A DNA stretch of 64,000 bases, from NCBI RefSeq assembly GCF_900115145.1, contig NZ_FOVL01000009.1:1-64000 (forward strand), read 5' to 3'. The DNA comes from Salegentibacter flavus (GTDB lineage Bacteria; Bacteroidota; Bacteroidia; Flavobacteriales; Flavobacteriaceae). Below, piece after piece: positions 53,284-63,019 of this stretch; position 1 is the first letter of the stretch, and every line of letters starts with the position of its first letter. The position numbers and the translations under genes are program-made. Below the pieces are notes generated by a model, which was not told the DNA's origin, did no database searches, and worked only from the letters and a program-made list of their open reading frames with translations.

Positions 53284-53973
53284 ATGCAAACAAGTTTAAA
53301 GAATAAAGCCTGGAACGAAATTAAAACAAACGATTCCTGGGCTATTTTTAAGATAATGGGGGAATTTGTACACGGTTATGAAAAACTAAGTCAAATAGGT
53401 CCCTGTGTTACTATTTTTGGATCTGCCCGAACAAAACCGGACCAGAAATACTACAAACTGGCAGAAAAAATATCTAAAAAAATAGTTGAAAACGGCTATG
53501 GTGTAATTACCGGTGGTGGCCCCGGAATTATGGAAGCTGGTAATAAAGGAGCCCATCTAGGCGGCGGGACTTCAGTGGGACTTAATATAGACCTGCCTTT
53601 TGAGCAGCACGATAATCCTTATATCGATAATGATAAAAGTCTTGATTTTGATTATTTCTTTGTTAGAAAAGTAATGTTCGTGAAATATTCTCAGGGATTT
53701 GTAGTAATGCCAGGTGGTTTTGGAACGCTGGACGAACTTTTTGAAGCGATAACCCTTATTCAGACCCATAAAATAGATAAATTCCCTATAATACTGGTAG
53801 GCACCGAATTCTGGGGTGGCCTCATAGATTGGGTGCGAAAAACCCTTCTGGATAGCTTTCAAAATATTAGTGAACCCGATATGGACCTGGTTCAGGTGGT
53901 GGATACTGAAGATGAAGTCATTGAAATCCTTAACCAGTTCTACGATGAGTACAACTTAAGTCCTAACTTCTAA
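53284..53973 (+). CDS. LOG-family (TIGR00730) Rossmann-fold protein
   Basis: A 229-residue protein of the LOG/lysine-decarboxylase-like family. It shows ITGGGPGIMEAGNKGAH and the signature PGGFGTLDELFEA, which form the nucleotide-monophosphate site. Relatives cleave cytokinin ribotides or AMP to base and ribose-5-phosphate; bacterial members also act as nucleotide 5'-monophosphate nucleosidases. It lies 17 nt after uvrA on the same strand. Activity is inferred from family only. Confidence 0.9.
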   Translation: MQTSLKNKAWNEIKTNDSWAIFKIMGEFVHGYEKLSQIGPCVTIFGSARTKPDQKYYKLAEKISKKIVENGYGVITGGGPGIMEAGNKGAHLGGGTSVGLNIDLPFEQHDNPYIDNDKSLDFDYFFVRKVMFVKYSQGFVVMPGGFGTLDELFEAITLIQTHKIDKFPIILVGTEFWGGLIDWVRKTLLDSFQNISEPDMDLVQVVDTEDEVIEILNQFYDEYNLSPNF

Positions 53974-54041
53974 TCATAATCAGTATAGGGGTAATAAACT
54001 TTGATTATATTTAAAAAAAATCTGTTACACGCTAAATAGCC

Positions 54042-56861
54042 TTGTTTCCCTTGAAGTATTTTATATTTTACCTGCTGCTCATTACAGGAATAGGTTTGGG
54101 TTTTTCTCAAAACTCTATTACTATCGATGCGCAGTTAAATGACTCCCTGAGAACCTTTGATATTCAGCAGGAGATCATTTACAAGAACGAAAGTAAAGAT
54201 ACATTAAGGGAAATTTATTTAAATGACTGGGCGAATGCTTTCAGCAGTAAATCCACTCCCCTGGCCCGAAGGTTTGCTGAAGAATTTTCCCGACGCTTTC
54301 ATTTTTCAAAGGAAATTGAAAGAGGAGGTACTTCCATAAATTCGCTTTCTCAAAAATCTGGTAATGCCCTTACCTGGAGCAGGCCGGAATTACATCCCGA
54401 TATTATTAAAGTTGAATTACCACAGGCTTTACCACCGGGAGAAGAATTTGAAATTCATCTGGATTATAAGTTAAAAATCCCATCTGATAAGTTTACCCGA
54501 TACGGGGTAGACAATGTTGGGAATTACAAGTTAAGATACTGGTATATCAATTTAGCGGTATACCGGGATGGTTGGCAGATTTTTAGTCATCGTAACCTTG
54601 ACAATCAATTCACTACGCCGGCTAGACTTAACATCACCCTGAGCATTCCTCAAAACCTCTATATTGCGAGTGCTCTGGCCAAAAGAAGTTCCCATACCCC
54701 AAACGGTATAAAAACCGTTCAACTTGTAGGACTGGACAGGACAGAATCTAAACTCTACCTTACAAAAAGTTATCTCTTTGACTCTGAATACGCCCACTCC
54801 CACGAAATTCTAACCGATGTAGAAGACGATGGGCTCCAGCCGATAGTAAAAAATGCCATTCTCGACAGAATAATAAAGTTCATTTATCAGCGTCTGGGAA
54901 CTTATCCCCATAGTACCTTATTTGTTACTCAGGAGGATTATTTAAACAGTCCAATCTATGGTCTCAACCAACTCCCGGGTTTCTTAAGGCCCTACCCAGA
55001 TAGTTTTCAGTATGATATCAAACAGTTTAAGACCATAGTTAACAACCTGTTGAATAATTCAATTCAGGTAAATCCACGGGATGAACAGTGGGTTAAAGAT
55101 GCTATTCTCATTTCTCTTATGATGGATTATGTGGACACGTATTATCCCAGGATGAAGTTAATTGGGAACCTAAGTGATATTATTGGAATTAGATGGTTTC
55201 ACGCCGCCGACCTGGAATTTAATGACCAGTACCAGTTTCTCCATATGAATACGGCAAGACTCAATCTGGATCAGCCACTGGCTACCTCTCAGGATTCCCT
55301 CATAAAATTTAATATAAATATTGCAAACCCATACAAAGCCGGGGTAGGAATAAAATACCTGGAGGATTACGTTGAAAGTGACGCTATAAAAAATTCCATT
55401 CAGAAGTTCTATAAAGAAAAAAGCATGGAGCCGGTTTCAGAAAAAGATTTTGAATCCTATCTGGAAGAAGGAACTGATAAAGATATCTCCTGGTTTTTTG
55501 AGGAATATGTAGCTAAGAATGAAAAAATTGATTTCAGAATAAATAATCTGGTAAAGACAAAAGATTCGCTAAAAGTAACTGTCCTGAACAAACGCAGAAA
55601 CGGTTTCCCCGTTTCTCTCTATGGCCTTAACGATGGACAAATCGTTTATAAAACCTGGGTGGATGATTTTGAAAGAGAAAAGACCGTAAATATTCCCCGA
55701 AAAGATATAGACCGGCTTGCCTTGAACTATGAAGGAATAATACCTGAAATTAATCAGCGTGATAATTATAAACGGGTAACCACATTATTTAATAAGCCCC
55801 TGCAATTCAGACTATTACAGGATATTGAAGATCCGCGTTATACGCAGGTTTTCTTTATGCCAGAATTCGATTATAACCTTTATGACGGTGTTTCTATTGG
55901 GCCCAAGATGTACAACAAAACCTTCCTGAATAAAAATTTCCAATTCAGTATTTCTCCTAAATACGGGTTTAACAGTAAAACCATTGTGGGTTCTGCCTCT
56001 TTATTATACAACCAACAATTTGAGAATAAAGAACTACATTCCATACGCTATGGTCTTAGTGGTTCCCGCTATTCTTATAACTATGGTCTTTTCTACGAGA
56101 AATACACTCCTTTTATTGGCTTTTACTTCAGAGACAAATACTTAAGGAATAATGAACGGCAACGTTTACTTATCAGGAATGTAAATGTAAGAAGGGATAA
56201 AAATCCCGCTGTTCCAATGGCCCGGCCAGATTATAATGTTTTCAACATTAATTATCAGTACAGCAAACCACATTTGGTAGACTTTCATGGGGCTTCTTTC
56301 GATTATCAGCTTGCGGAAAAATTCAGCAAAGTTTCTATGAGCCTTGAATACCGTAAACTCTTTAAAAGCAACCGGCAGATTAACCTAAGATTCTTCGCAG
56401 GAGCATTTTTATATAACGATAGTCAAAAAACCGATTATTTCAGCTTTGCCCTTGATCGCCCTACAGATTATTTGTTCGACTATAATTATTACGGAAGAAG
56501 TCAGGGTAGCGGGCTTTTCAGCCAACAAATTATTGTTGCTGAAGGTGGTTTCAAATCTCAATTGCAACCCGAATATGCCAACCAGTGGCTTACCACGGCT
56601 AACGGGAGTACAAATTTGTGGAAATTCATCTTTGTATATGCTGATGCAGGTCTGGTAAAAAACCAGTTTGAAAGTGCGAAATTTCTCTACGATTCGGGTT
56701 TGCGCCTTAGTCTTGTAGACGATTATTTCGAGGTGTTTTTCCCGGTATATTCCAGCTTAGGTTGGGAAGTTGGTCAAAAAAATTATGACCAAAAGATACG
56801 GTTCATCGTCTCCCTGGATATAAATACCCTTATTAAACTCTTCACCCGCCGGTGGTATTAA
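54042..56861 (+). CDS. M1-peptidase-like protein without zinc ligands, fused to a C-terminal barrel
   Basis: A 939-residue exported protein. The start is uncertain: TTG at 54042 or TTG at 54051 (MKYFIFYLLL); no ATG suits the signal peptide ending near GFSQ. Residues about 24-560 follow the layout of M1 aminopeptidases: a beta-rich N-domain, YGLNQLPGFL where GxMEN would be, then a helix where HExxH should be. That position reads NNLLN (334-338), and the downstream Glu is also not seen, so catalysis by zinc is excluded. Residues about 590-939 are strand-rich with an aromatic end (KLFTRRWY), like an outer-membrane barrel. A scaffold or transport role is possible. Confidence 0.7.
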   Translation: MFPLKYFIFYLLLITGIGLGFSQNSITIDAQLNDSLRTFDIQQEIIYKNESKDTLREIYLNDWANAFSSKSTPLARRFAEEFSRRFHFSKEIERGGTSINSLSQKSGNALTWSRPELHPDIIKVELPQALPPGEEFEIHLDYKLKIPSDKFTRYGVDNVGNYKLRYWYINLAVYRDGWQIFSHRNLDNQFTTPARLNITLSIPQNLYIASALAKRSSHTPNGIKTVQLVGLDRTESKLYLTKSYLFDSEYAHSHEILTDVEDDGLQPIVKNAILDRIIKFIYQRLGTYPHSTLFVTQEDYLNSPIYGLNQLPGFLRPYPDSFQYDIKQFKTIVNNLLNNSIQVNPRDEQWVKDAILISLMMDYVDTYYPRMKLIGNLSDIIGIRWFHAADLEFNDQYQFLHMNTARLNLDQPLATSQDSLIKFNINIANPYKAGVGIKYLEDYVESDAIKNSIQKFYKEKSMEPVSEKDFESYLEEGTDKDISWFFEEYVAKNEKIDFRINNLVKTKDSLKVTVLNKRRNGFPVSLYGLNDGQIVYKTWVDDFEREKTVNIPRKDIDRLALNYEGIIPEINQRDNYKRVTTLFNKPLQFRLLQDIEDPRYTQVFFMPEFDYNLYDGVSIGPKMYNKTFLNKNFQFSISPKYGFNSKTIVGSASLLYNQQFENKELHSIRYGLSGSRYSYNYGLFYEKYTPFIGFYFRDKYLRNNERQRLLIRNVNVRRDKNPAVPMARPDYNVFNINYQYSKPHLVDFHGASFDYQLAEKFSKVSMSLEYRKLFKSNRQINLRFFAGAFLYNDSQKTDYFSFALDRPTDYLFDYNYYGRSQGSGLFSQQIIVAEGGFKSQLQPEYANQWLTTANGSTNLWKFIFVYADAGLVKNQFESAKFLYDSGLRLSLVDDYFEVFFPVYSSLGWEVGQKNYDQKIRFIVSLDINTLIKLFTRRWY

Positions 56862-57011
56862 CAAATATTTAAAGCATTCGCATATTTGTGCTTATAAGGT
56901 ATCCAATTATGTGAAATTCACCTAAACAGTTAAACACTTCCATTTTATTTCGTAAATGACAATTTAAATTAAAAAATTTAATTATTTCGTAAAATATTCA
57001 GCTTTTAATGA

Positions 57012-57043
57012 ATTGTGTATAATTATAGTTTTCGTTACATTTG
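57012..57043 (+). promoter_or_regulatory. Promoter of the E1 dehydrogenase gene
   Basis: -7 box TACATTTG at 57036-57043 (exact TAnnTTTG) with a -33 TTG at 57013-57015, 20 nt apart. The start codon follows 16 nt downstream. Confidence 0.6.
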
Positions 57044-57059
57044 TTATTCAATAAAATGA

Positions 57060-59468
57060 ATGTCCATGCAAAGCGAAACACAGACTAAAGATTCAATTTC
57101 ATTTGAAGATTTCAAGGCACAAGTGATCGAAGATTACCGCATAGCGGTTACCAGCCGCGAATGCAGCTTACTGGGAAGAAGGGAGGTGCTCACCGGGAAA
57201 GCTAAATTCGGGATTTTTGGTGATGGAAAGGAAGTGCCGCAACTCGCTATGGCTAAGGCCTTTAAAAATGGCGATTTTAGGTCTGGGTATTACCGTGATC
57301 AAACCTTTATGATGGCGATCAATAAACTTAGTATTGAACAGTTTTTCGCAGGACTTTACGCCGATAATAAAATAGAAAATGAGCCTATGTCTGCCGGAAG
57401 GCAAATGGGAGGCCATTTCTCCACTCACAGTTTAAACGAAGACGGGAGCTGGAAAAACCTGATGCAGCAAAAGAATTCCAGCGCCGATATCTCTCCTACA
57501 GCAGGCCAGATGCCCCGACTTTTGGGTCTTGCCCAGGCATCAAAAATCTATCGCAATGTTGAAGGAATTGATGCTGAAAAATTTTCAGAAAACGGTAATG
57601 AGGTAGCTTGGGGAACCATCGGAAATGCGAGTACCAGCGAAGGTCATTTCTGGGAAGCCCTAAATGCAGCCGGAGTACTACAAGTGCCTATGGTTTTAAG
57701 CGTTTGGGATGACGAATACGGGATTTCGGTTCACGCCCGGCATCAAACTACCAAAGAAAATATTTCAGAGATCGTCAAGGGTTTTCAACGCGATGAAGAC
57801 CATAAAGGTTACGAGATAATTATTGTAAACGGCTGGGATTATGTTGCTTTGGTTGAAGCTTATGAAAAAGCAGCCACAATTGCCAGAAAAGAACATTCTC
57901 CGGTGCTTATTCACGTGAAGGAATTAACCCAACCTCAGGGCCATTCTACCTCGGGATCTCACGAGCGGTATAAAAACGAACAAAGACTTACCTGGGAGCG
58001 GGAATATGATTGTAATGTGAAATTCAGGGAATGGATCATCAGCAATGATTTTGCTACGGAAGAAGATCTTGAAAACATCGAAAAAGAAATAAAGAAAGAG
58101 GTTCGGGAAGGTAAAAGAACCGCCTGGGATAATTATGCAAACCCAATGAAAGAGAAGCAAAAGGAGTTGATCAAACTTCTTGCGGAAATTTCAAAATCTT
58201 CCGAAAAAAAGAATGAGATAGTAAGCCTCGCCAAAGAGTTAAAAGCAATAAAAGATCCGCTTAAAAAGGATGTGTTTTCCGCAGCCAGAAAAAGTTTACG
58301 CTTCCTTGTTCAGGACGAGCTGGCATTGAAGCAGGAACTTCTGGGTTGGATGAAAACATTTGAAGTCCTGGTAAAAGATGCCTATAGCAGCCATTTATAT
58401 ATGGAAAATCAATCTCCTGTTGAAGAGGTAAAACCTCAATACGGCGCAGATGCCCAGGAAGTGGACGGGCGTATTATCCTTCGTGATAATTTCGACCAGA
58501 TCTTTGGAAACAAACCGGAGACCTTAATCTTCGGAGAAGATTCCGGGGAAATTGGTGACGTGAACCAGGGCTTGGAAGGGCTTCAGAAAAAATACGGAAA
58601 ACTTCGGGTAGCCGATGTAGGAATTCGTGAAGCAACAATTTTAGGTCAGGGAATTGGGATGTCGATGCGGGGCCTTCGTCCAATTGCAGAGGTCCAGTAT
58701 TTAGATTATTTAATGTATGCCCTGCAAACCATTAGTGACGATCTTTCTACCTTGCAATACCGTACCAAAGGAAAACAAAAAGCTCCGCTTATTATAAGAA
58801 CCCGTGGTCACAGATTGGAAGGAATCTGGCATAGTGGCTCCCCAATGGGTGGTATTTTAAACCTGGTACGCGGAATTTATGTTCTCGTTCCAAGAAATAT
58901 GACCAAAGCGGCAGGATTCTACAACTCCCTTCTCGAGCAGGATACGCCGGCACTCCTTGTGGAATGCCTGAACGGATACCGCCTAAAAGAAAAAATGCCT
59001 GAAAACCTGGCTGAGATACGCACTCCTTTTGGGAAAGTAGAAACGGTAAAAGAAGGGAAAGACATTACTCTGGTTTCCTACGGTTCTACTCTAAGAATTG
59101 TTGAGCAAACCGCCCACGAGCTGGAAGAATTCGGGATCAATGCTGAAGTTATTGATATACAATCCCTGCTTCCATTCGATTTAGATCACGATATTGTAAA
59201 AAGCGTAGAAAAGACCAATCGTCTTCTCGTGATAGATGAAGATGTTCCAGGAGGAGCTTCAGCATTTATTCTGGATAAAGTGCTCAACGAACAAAATGCA
59301 TACAGATTCCTGGATAGTAAGCCAGATACTTTAACGGCAAAAGAACACCGTCCTGCCTATGGTACCGATGGCGATTATTTTTCAAAACCATCATCTGATG
59401 ATATCTTTGAAAAAGTTTACAGCATTTTTCACGAAGTAAATCCTGAAAAATATCCAAAACTTAGATAA
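57060..59468 (+). CDS. 2-oxoacid dehydrogenase E1, alpha and beta subunits fused
   Basis: An 802-residue thiamine-diphosphate enzyme, decarboxylating branched-chain 2-oxoacids or pyruvate and passing the acyl group to lipoyl-E2. The N-terminal half (about 15-330) is E1-alpha-like: FRSGYYRDQTF and the ThDP motif region with GNASTSEGHFWEALNAAG and WDDEYGIS. The C-terminal half (about 465-802) is E1-beta-like: IFGEDSGEIGDVNQG, FRPIAEVQYLDYL-type core, and KTNRLLVIDEDVPGG. Such fusions are common in Bacteroidota. E2 and E3 genes are not adjacent. ATG at 57066 is an alternative start. A strong terminator follows. Confidence 0.9.
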   Translation: MSMQSETQTKDSISFEDFKAQVIEDYRIAVTSRECSLLGRREVLTGKAKFGIFGDGKEVPQLAMAKAFKNGDFRSGYYRDQTFMMAINKLSIEQFFAGLYADNKIENEPMSAGRQMGGHFSTHSLNEDGSWKNLMQQKNSSADISPTAGQMPRLLGLAQASKIYRNVEGIDAEKFSENGNEVAWGTIGNASTSEGHFWEALNAAGVLQVPMVLSVWDDEYGISVHARHQTTKENISEIVKGFQRDEDHKGYEIIIVNGWDYVALVEAYEKAATIARKEHSPVLIHVKELTQPQGHSTSGSHERYKNEQRLTWEREYDCNVKFREWIISNDFATEEDLENIEKEIKKEVREGKRTAWDNYANPMKEKQKELIKLLAEISKSSEKKNEIVSLAKELKAIKDPLKKDVFSAARKSLRFLVQDELALKQELLGWMKTFEVLVKDAYSSHLYMENQSPVEEVKPQYGADAQEVDGRIILRDNFDQIFGNKPETLIFGEDSGEIGDVNQGLEGLQKKYGKLRVADVGIREATILGQGIGMSMRGLRPIAEVQYLDYLMYALQTISDDLSTLQYRTKGKQKAPLIIRTRGHRLEGIWHSGSPMGGILNLVRGIYVLVPRNMTKAAGFYNSLLEQDTPALLVECLNGYRLKEKMPENLAEIRTPFGKVETVKEGKDITLVSYGSTLRIVEQTAHELEEFGINAEVIDIQSLLPFDLDHDIVKSVEKTNRLLVIDEDVPGGASAFILDKVLNEQNAYRFLDSKPDTLTAKEHRPAYGTDGDYFSKPSSDDIFEKVYSIFHEVNPEKYPKLR

Positions 59469-59490
59469 AAAATTAATTAGTTAAAGGTGA

Positions 59491-59527
59491 AAAGCCACGG
59501 ATAATTAAATAAATCCGTGGCTTTTTT
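59491..59527 (+). terminator. Terminator after the E1 gene
   Basis: AAAGCCACGGAT at 59491-59502 pairs with ATCCGTGGCTTT at 59513-59524 (12-bp stem, 10-nt loop) and runs into a T-rich tract. It lies between convergent genes and may work in both directions. Confidence 0.85.
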
Positions 59528-59558
59528 ATTCCGATTTTTTAAGAACGGCCTTACTTTC

Positions 59559-61082
59559 TCACATCCAGTTTTTTGAAGTAACTTCTGCCTTATACAATAC
59601 ATAATTTATGTAAGGCAAAACCTCCTTAGCAACCGCATAAAATCTTAGATCGCCTCCGGCAGTATGAAATACGATATTTACCAGGTTTCTTCGGCGATAC
59701 CAGATTGGTTGCTTCACACTAATAGATTGTATTTTAAACAATTCCAGGGTTTCTTCGGTCTTATTCCAAAATCCCTTTTTCTTTTGTAAGAATTCCTCGG
59801 TTACTATTAGTTTTCGGGCTTTAAATGCAAGTATTTGTAAACTTACAGCAGCAATAATATATAAGCCCGCCAGAACCAGAACCGCCCAGAATTGCAATTT
59901 TATAAAATCTGTAAAATACCATAAAGACAGGAAGACCAACACAGGCAACATCGCCAGTGAAATTTTCCGGAATAACAATAACTTATCCGGTTTAAAAATA
60001 GTTCTGAAGCTGGATTCAGAAGATTCAGGATATAAAAAATATTTTATTCTTTTTACGATCCCTTTTCCTAATCCGGGAATCTTTATTTTATTTTTCTGAA
60101 GTTCATTCTCACTACTGGATAAGGAAATCTGGGCTTCGTAAAGATTTAAACGCCCCTGAACAGGATTTGTTTTGATTCGCATCAACTGAAGCCTTCTGGG
60201 TTGCAGGGAAACTTTGGTATTGGTCTTCAAACCCATTTCTACCTCCATTTTATTCTTATTCTGCTGAATTTTTAAACCGTAATATTTAATAAAAACTTCA
60301 ATAATTGTAATACTGATACTCAACAGCAAAAGCAGTACAAAAAGCATCGCTAGGAAGCCGATGGATTGCAATACCCCTGAAAACTGAGAGACATAAACTT
60401 CAACATCCTCCATCCGATCTTCAAAATAAGTATTTATCCTGTTGTAAATTGTCATTACAAAAACGAAAATAAAAGACAGACCGCGTAAATAATTGGTGCT
60501 TATCCCAATTTTCAGTAATGTAAAAACTCCAACTTTATGGGTCCAGGCTTCCTGGCTTTCTCCTTCTATTGTAGATTCCTTACCAAATTGTTCTGTTTCA
60601 GTTTTCTCAGATTTAGCCTTTAAAAGAATTTTCGAAAGCCTGTTAGCATCCTCTCCGGAAATAGCTTTTATCTCCACTTCCTTTTGATTGCTTCCGGCGG
60701 TATCTATTACGAGGCTATAAACCTTTATCAATCTTTGCAGAATAGATCGCTTAAAATAAACTTGCTGGATCTTATCAAAAGGAATCGCGGTGTTTTCCGT
60801 AGAAAAAACCCCTTTTTCCAAAATAAATTCTTCCCGCTCATAATCAATATAAAAAATAAACCTGCGATAATACAGGTAGCTATAGATTAAGGTCAAAACT
60901 AATAATACAAGCAAACCTAAGCCGGTGTAGATTAAAGTAGTTTTACTAGGGCTACTTAATAATAAATAGGCACCCAGAGCCCAAAACATTCTAAATAATT
61001 TATAAAGACTGGAAAGGTAAATTAGAAGAATCCCGGCTATGGATTGGTGCTGGGTGGTGCTATAGGCTTCAGGATTCATCAT
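59559..61082 (-). CDS. Bacterial-PH-domain membrane protein, YdbT-like
   Basis: A 507-residue inner-membrane protein with about six hydrophobic segments in three pairs, each followed by a bPH2 (DUF304) beta domain: FILEKGVFSTENTAIPFDKIQQVYFKRS (about 84-111), a second near 280-330 (KTNTKVSLQPRRLQLMRIKT) and a third near 435-475 (KKGFWNKTEETLELFKIQSI). This is the YdbT layout. The start overlaps the downstream end of the YdbS-like gene by 14 nt. In Bacillus, YdbS/YdbT protect against certain bacteriocins; the role here is unknown. Confidence 0.87.
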   Translation of the reverse strand: MMNPEAYSTTQHQSIAGILLIYLSSLYKLFRMFWALGAYLLLSSPSKTTLIYTGLGLLVLLVLTLIYSYLYYRRFIFYIDYEREEFILEKGVFSTENTAIPFDKIQQVYFKRSILQRLIKVYSLVIDTAGSNQKEVEIKAISGEDANRLSKILLKAKSEKTETEQFGKESTIEGESQEAWTHKVGVFTLLKIGISTNYLRGLSFIFVFVMTIYNRINTYFEDRMEDVEVYVSQFSGVLQSIGFLAMLFVLLLLLSISITIIEVFIKYYGLKIQQNKNKMEVEMGLKTNTKVSLQPRRLQLMRIKTNPVQGRLNLYEAQISLSSSENELQKNKIKIPGLGKGIVKRIKYFLYPESSESSFRTIFKPDKLLLFRKISLAMLPVLVFLSLWYFTDFIKLQFWAVLVLAGLYIIAAVSLQILAFKARKLIVTEEFLQKKKGFWNKTEETLELFKIQSISVKQPIWYRRRNLVNIVFHTAGGDLRFYAVAKEVLPYINYVLYKAEVTSKNWM

Positions 61083-61596
61083 TGGAGATCTTTACCGCAA
61101 TGGCTTCTTTTAATTTGAGTGCCATTTCCGGTTCTAATCCGGGAATGGTGATATCGCTCCCACTTCCTCCGGCGGTAAAAACATTGAGGCTGGAAATGCC
61201 TAAAACCTTATCCCACACCCCTCGTGAAATTGAAGCGTGTTGCACCCTGTTAAATGGAATTACAGTTGTCTTATTGAAAATAAAACCTCTTCTGTAAATA
61301 ATGTCTTTTTCCCTTATGGAATAACCCAAAGTTTGAAGCAGCTTATAATTGTTCCAAAACCGGAATACAAAAGCTATTAAAATAATTGAAAAAATAAGCC
61401 CTGACTGCAGAGGATCTAGCTGAAAAAACCAGAAAACACCTAGCGCAATAAACAAGACGAGCATAAAAATGCCCGTCTGAATATTCATTTTTATAAGATA
61501 CTTAGACGAAACTGAAGAAAAAGCTACCGACTCATATTTGGGTAAAGAAGCTAAATCTATCTGTTCGTTATTAAAATCTTGGGCTATGGGATCCAT
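61069..61596 (-). CDS. Bacterial-PH-domain membrane protein, YdbS-like
   Basis: A 175-residue protein with two adjacent hydrophobic helices (about 34-74) and one bPH2 domain: IIYRRGFIFNKTTVIPFNRVQHASISRGVWDK. It is the standard partner of the YdbT-like protein, whose gene overlaps by 14 nt. Its own 5' end overlaps the menB stop by 13 nt, so menB-ydbS-ydbT is probably one operon. Confidence 0.88.
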   Translation of the reverse strand: MDPIAQDFNNEQIDLASLPKYESVAFSSVSSKYLIKMNIQTGIFMLVLFIALGVFWFFQLDPLQSGLIFSIILIAFVFRFWNNYKLLQTLGYSIREKDIIYRRGFIFNKTTVIPFNRVQHASISRGVWDKVLGISSLNVFTAGGSGSDITIPGLEPEMALKLKEAIAVKISNDES

Positions 61597-62423
61597 TTTT
61601 TATCAAAATTAGGTTTTCTTTTTTCCAGAAAAGCATCACGTCCTTCTTTGGCTTCATCGGTCATATAGGCAAGACGCGTAACTTCTCCTGCAAAAACCTG
61701 CTGACCAACCATTCCGTCATCGGTCATATTCATGGCGAATTTCAACATTTTTATAGAAGTTGGCGATTTTTCCATAATTTCCTGCGCCCATTCATAAGCG
61801 GTATCTTCCAGCACATCGTGCGGAATTACCGCATTAACCATTCCCATTTCGTAAGCTTCCTGGGCTGAGTAATTTCTTCCGAGGAAAAAGATCTCACGGG
61901 CTTTCTTCTGGCCTACCATTTTCGCAAGATAAGCCGATCCATACCCGGCATCAAAACTGGTTACATCGGCATCGGTTTGTTTGAAAATAGCGTGTTCCTT
62001 ACTGGCAAGCGTTAGGTCGCAAACCACGTGCAAACTATGCCCGCCACCTACAGCCCAACCGGGAACCACGCAAATAACAGCTTTCGGCATAAACCGAATT
62101 AGACGTTGAACTTCCAAAATATTCAGGCGGTGATAACCATCTTCCCCAACATAACCCTGGTGCCCGCGTGCTTTTTGATCACCTCCGCTGCAAAATGCCC
62201 ACTTCCCATCCTTAGCTGAAGGTCCTTCTGCTGAAAGCAAAACAACGCCAACAGAAGTATCCTCGTGGGCATTATGAAAGGCATCCAGTAACTCGCTGGT
62301 AGTCTTAGGCCTGAAGGCATTTCTAACCTCCGGGCGGTTAAAAGCTATACGGGCTACCCCATTGGCTTTCTTATAGGTTATATCTTCATATTCTTTAACT
62401 GTTTTCCAGTCTATTTTGCTCAT
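61584..62423 (-). CDS. menB: 1,4-Dihydroxy-2-naphthoyl-CoA synthase MenB
   Basis: A 279-residue crotonase-fold enzyme closing the naphthoquinone ring in menaquinone synthesis. ARIAFNRPEVRNAFRPKT is the family start, FCSGGDQKARG the first oxyanion/active-site loop, VPGWAVGGGHSLHVVCDLTLAS the second, and DADVTSFDAGYGSAYLAKMVG contains the catalytic Asp/Gly region; FFLGRNYSAQEAYEMGMVN is characteristic of MenB. Other men genes are not adjacent. The end overlaps the YdbS-like gene by 13 nt. Confidence 0.94.
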   Translation of the reverse strand: MSKIDWKTVKEYEDITYKKANGVARIAFNRPEVRNAFRPKTTSELLDAFHNAHEDTSVGVVLLSAEGPSAKDGKWAFCSGGDQKARGHQGYVGEDGYHRLNILEVQRLIRFMPKAVICVVPGWAVGGGHSLHVVCDLTLASKEHAIFKQTDADVTSFDAGYGSAYLAKMVGQKKAREIFFLGRNYSAQEAYEMGMVNAVIPHDVLEDTAYEWAQEIMEKSPTSIKMLKFAMNMTDDGMVGQQVFAGEVTRLAYMTDEAKEGRDAFLEKRKPNFDKKWIP

Positions 62424-62494
62424 AAGTTCTATTTTAATGTAAAAATAAGATTTTTTGATGCTTCCGAAGAATTTAAAATTTAAACAAAAGCGCT

Positions 62495-62502
62495 TAGATT
62501 TG
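62495..62502 (+). promoter_or_regulatory. -7 box of the small secreted protein gene
   Basis: TAGATTTG, an exact TAnnTTTG match, 34 nt before the ATG at 62537. No good -33 element is visible. Confidence 0.4.
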
Positions 62503-62536
62503 CATTGTTTTTGATATAATTACAAAAAACTCCCAA

Positions 62537-63019
62537 ATGAAATTCCGCTTACTTTTTCTTTTTTTCTTCTTCTCTGGTATTTCAGGCCTTGTAGCTCAGG
62601 AATTTGAAGCCTGGAATGCCGCCGATTTTGAATTGAACCGGAAGGAACTCAACCGAAGCCTGGAATATTTTGATTTTGGATTTGAGAAATCTAACTTTAA
62701 TTTACCCAATGGAAAATTCCTTAATATAAACCAAAATAAAAGAAACGGAATAGATATCGTTGCCCTAATCGATGAAAAGAATAACTACCGGCAGCGCACT
62801 GTAGATATTGGTTCGCCCATCCCTAAAAAGGAAAGAAAGGATTTTGAAATCTCTAATAACACTGGATTGTACAACCGGGCTGAAGTAGAAAACGAGGCCC
62901 TTAATTCAAACCCCTATTACCGAAACCAACGAATTTACCAAAACGCTCTCCACAACTCAGCAGTGAGAAGCATGTATGGGCGCAGACCATATTATTCTCC
63001 TTACGGCAGGTATTATTGA
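62537..63019 (+). CDS. Small secreted protein of unknown function
   Basis: A 160-residue protein with a signal peptide MKFRLLFLFFFFSGISGLVAQ (cleavage near 20). The mature part is Asn-, Tyr- and Arg-rich with no recognised domain; it ends in a Pro/Tyr/Arg tail (YGRRPYYSPYGRYY). It has its own candidate promoter and overlaps the end of the convergent CvfB-like gene by 7 nt. A periplasmic or surface role is the only inference. Confidence 0.7.
   Translation: MKFRLLFLFFFFSGISGLVAQEFEAWNAADFELNRKELNRSLEYFDFGFEKSNFNLPNGKFLNINQNKRNGIDIVALIDEKNNYRQRTVDIGSPIPKKERKDFEISNNTGLYNRAEVENEALNSNPYYRNQRIYQNALHNSAVRSMYGRRPYYSPYGRYY

Noticed and set aside
54042-56861. Active M1 aminopeptidase
   Set aside because: No HExxH anywhere in the protein; the only HE pair (HEILT near residue 254) is not in the right context.
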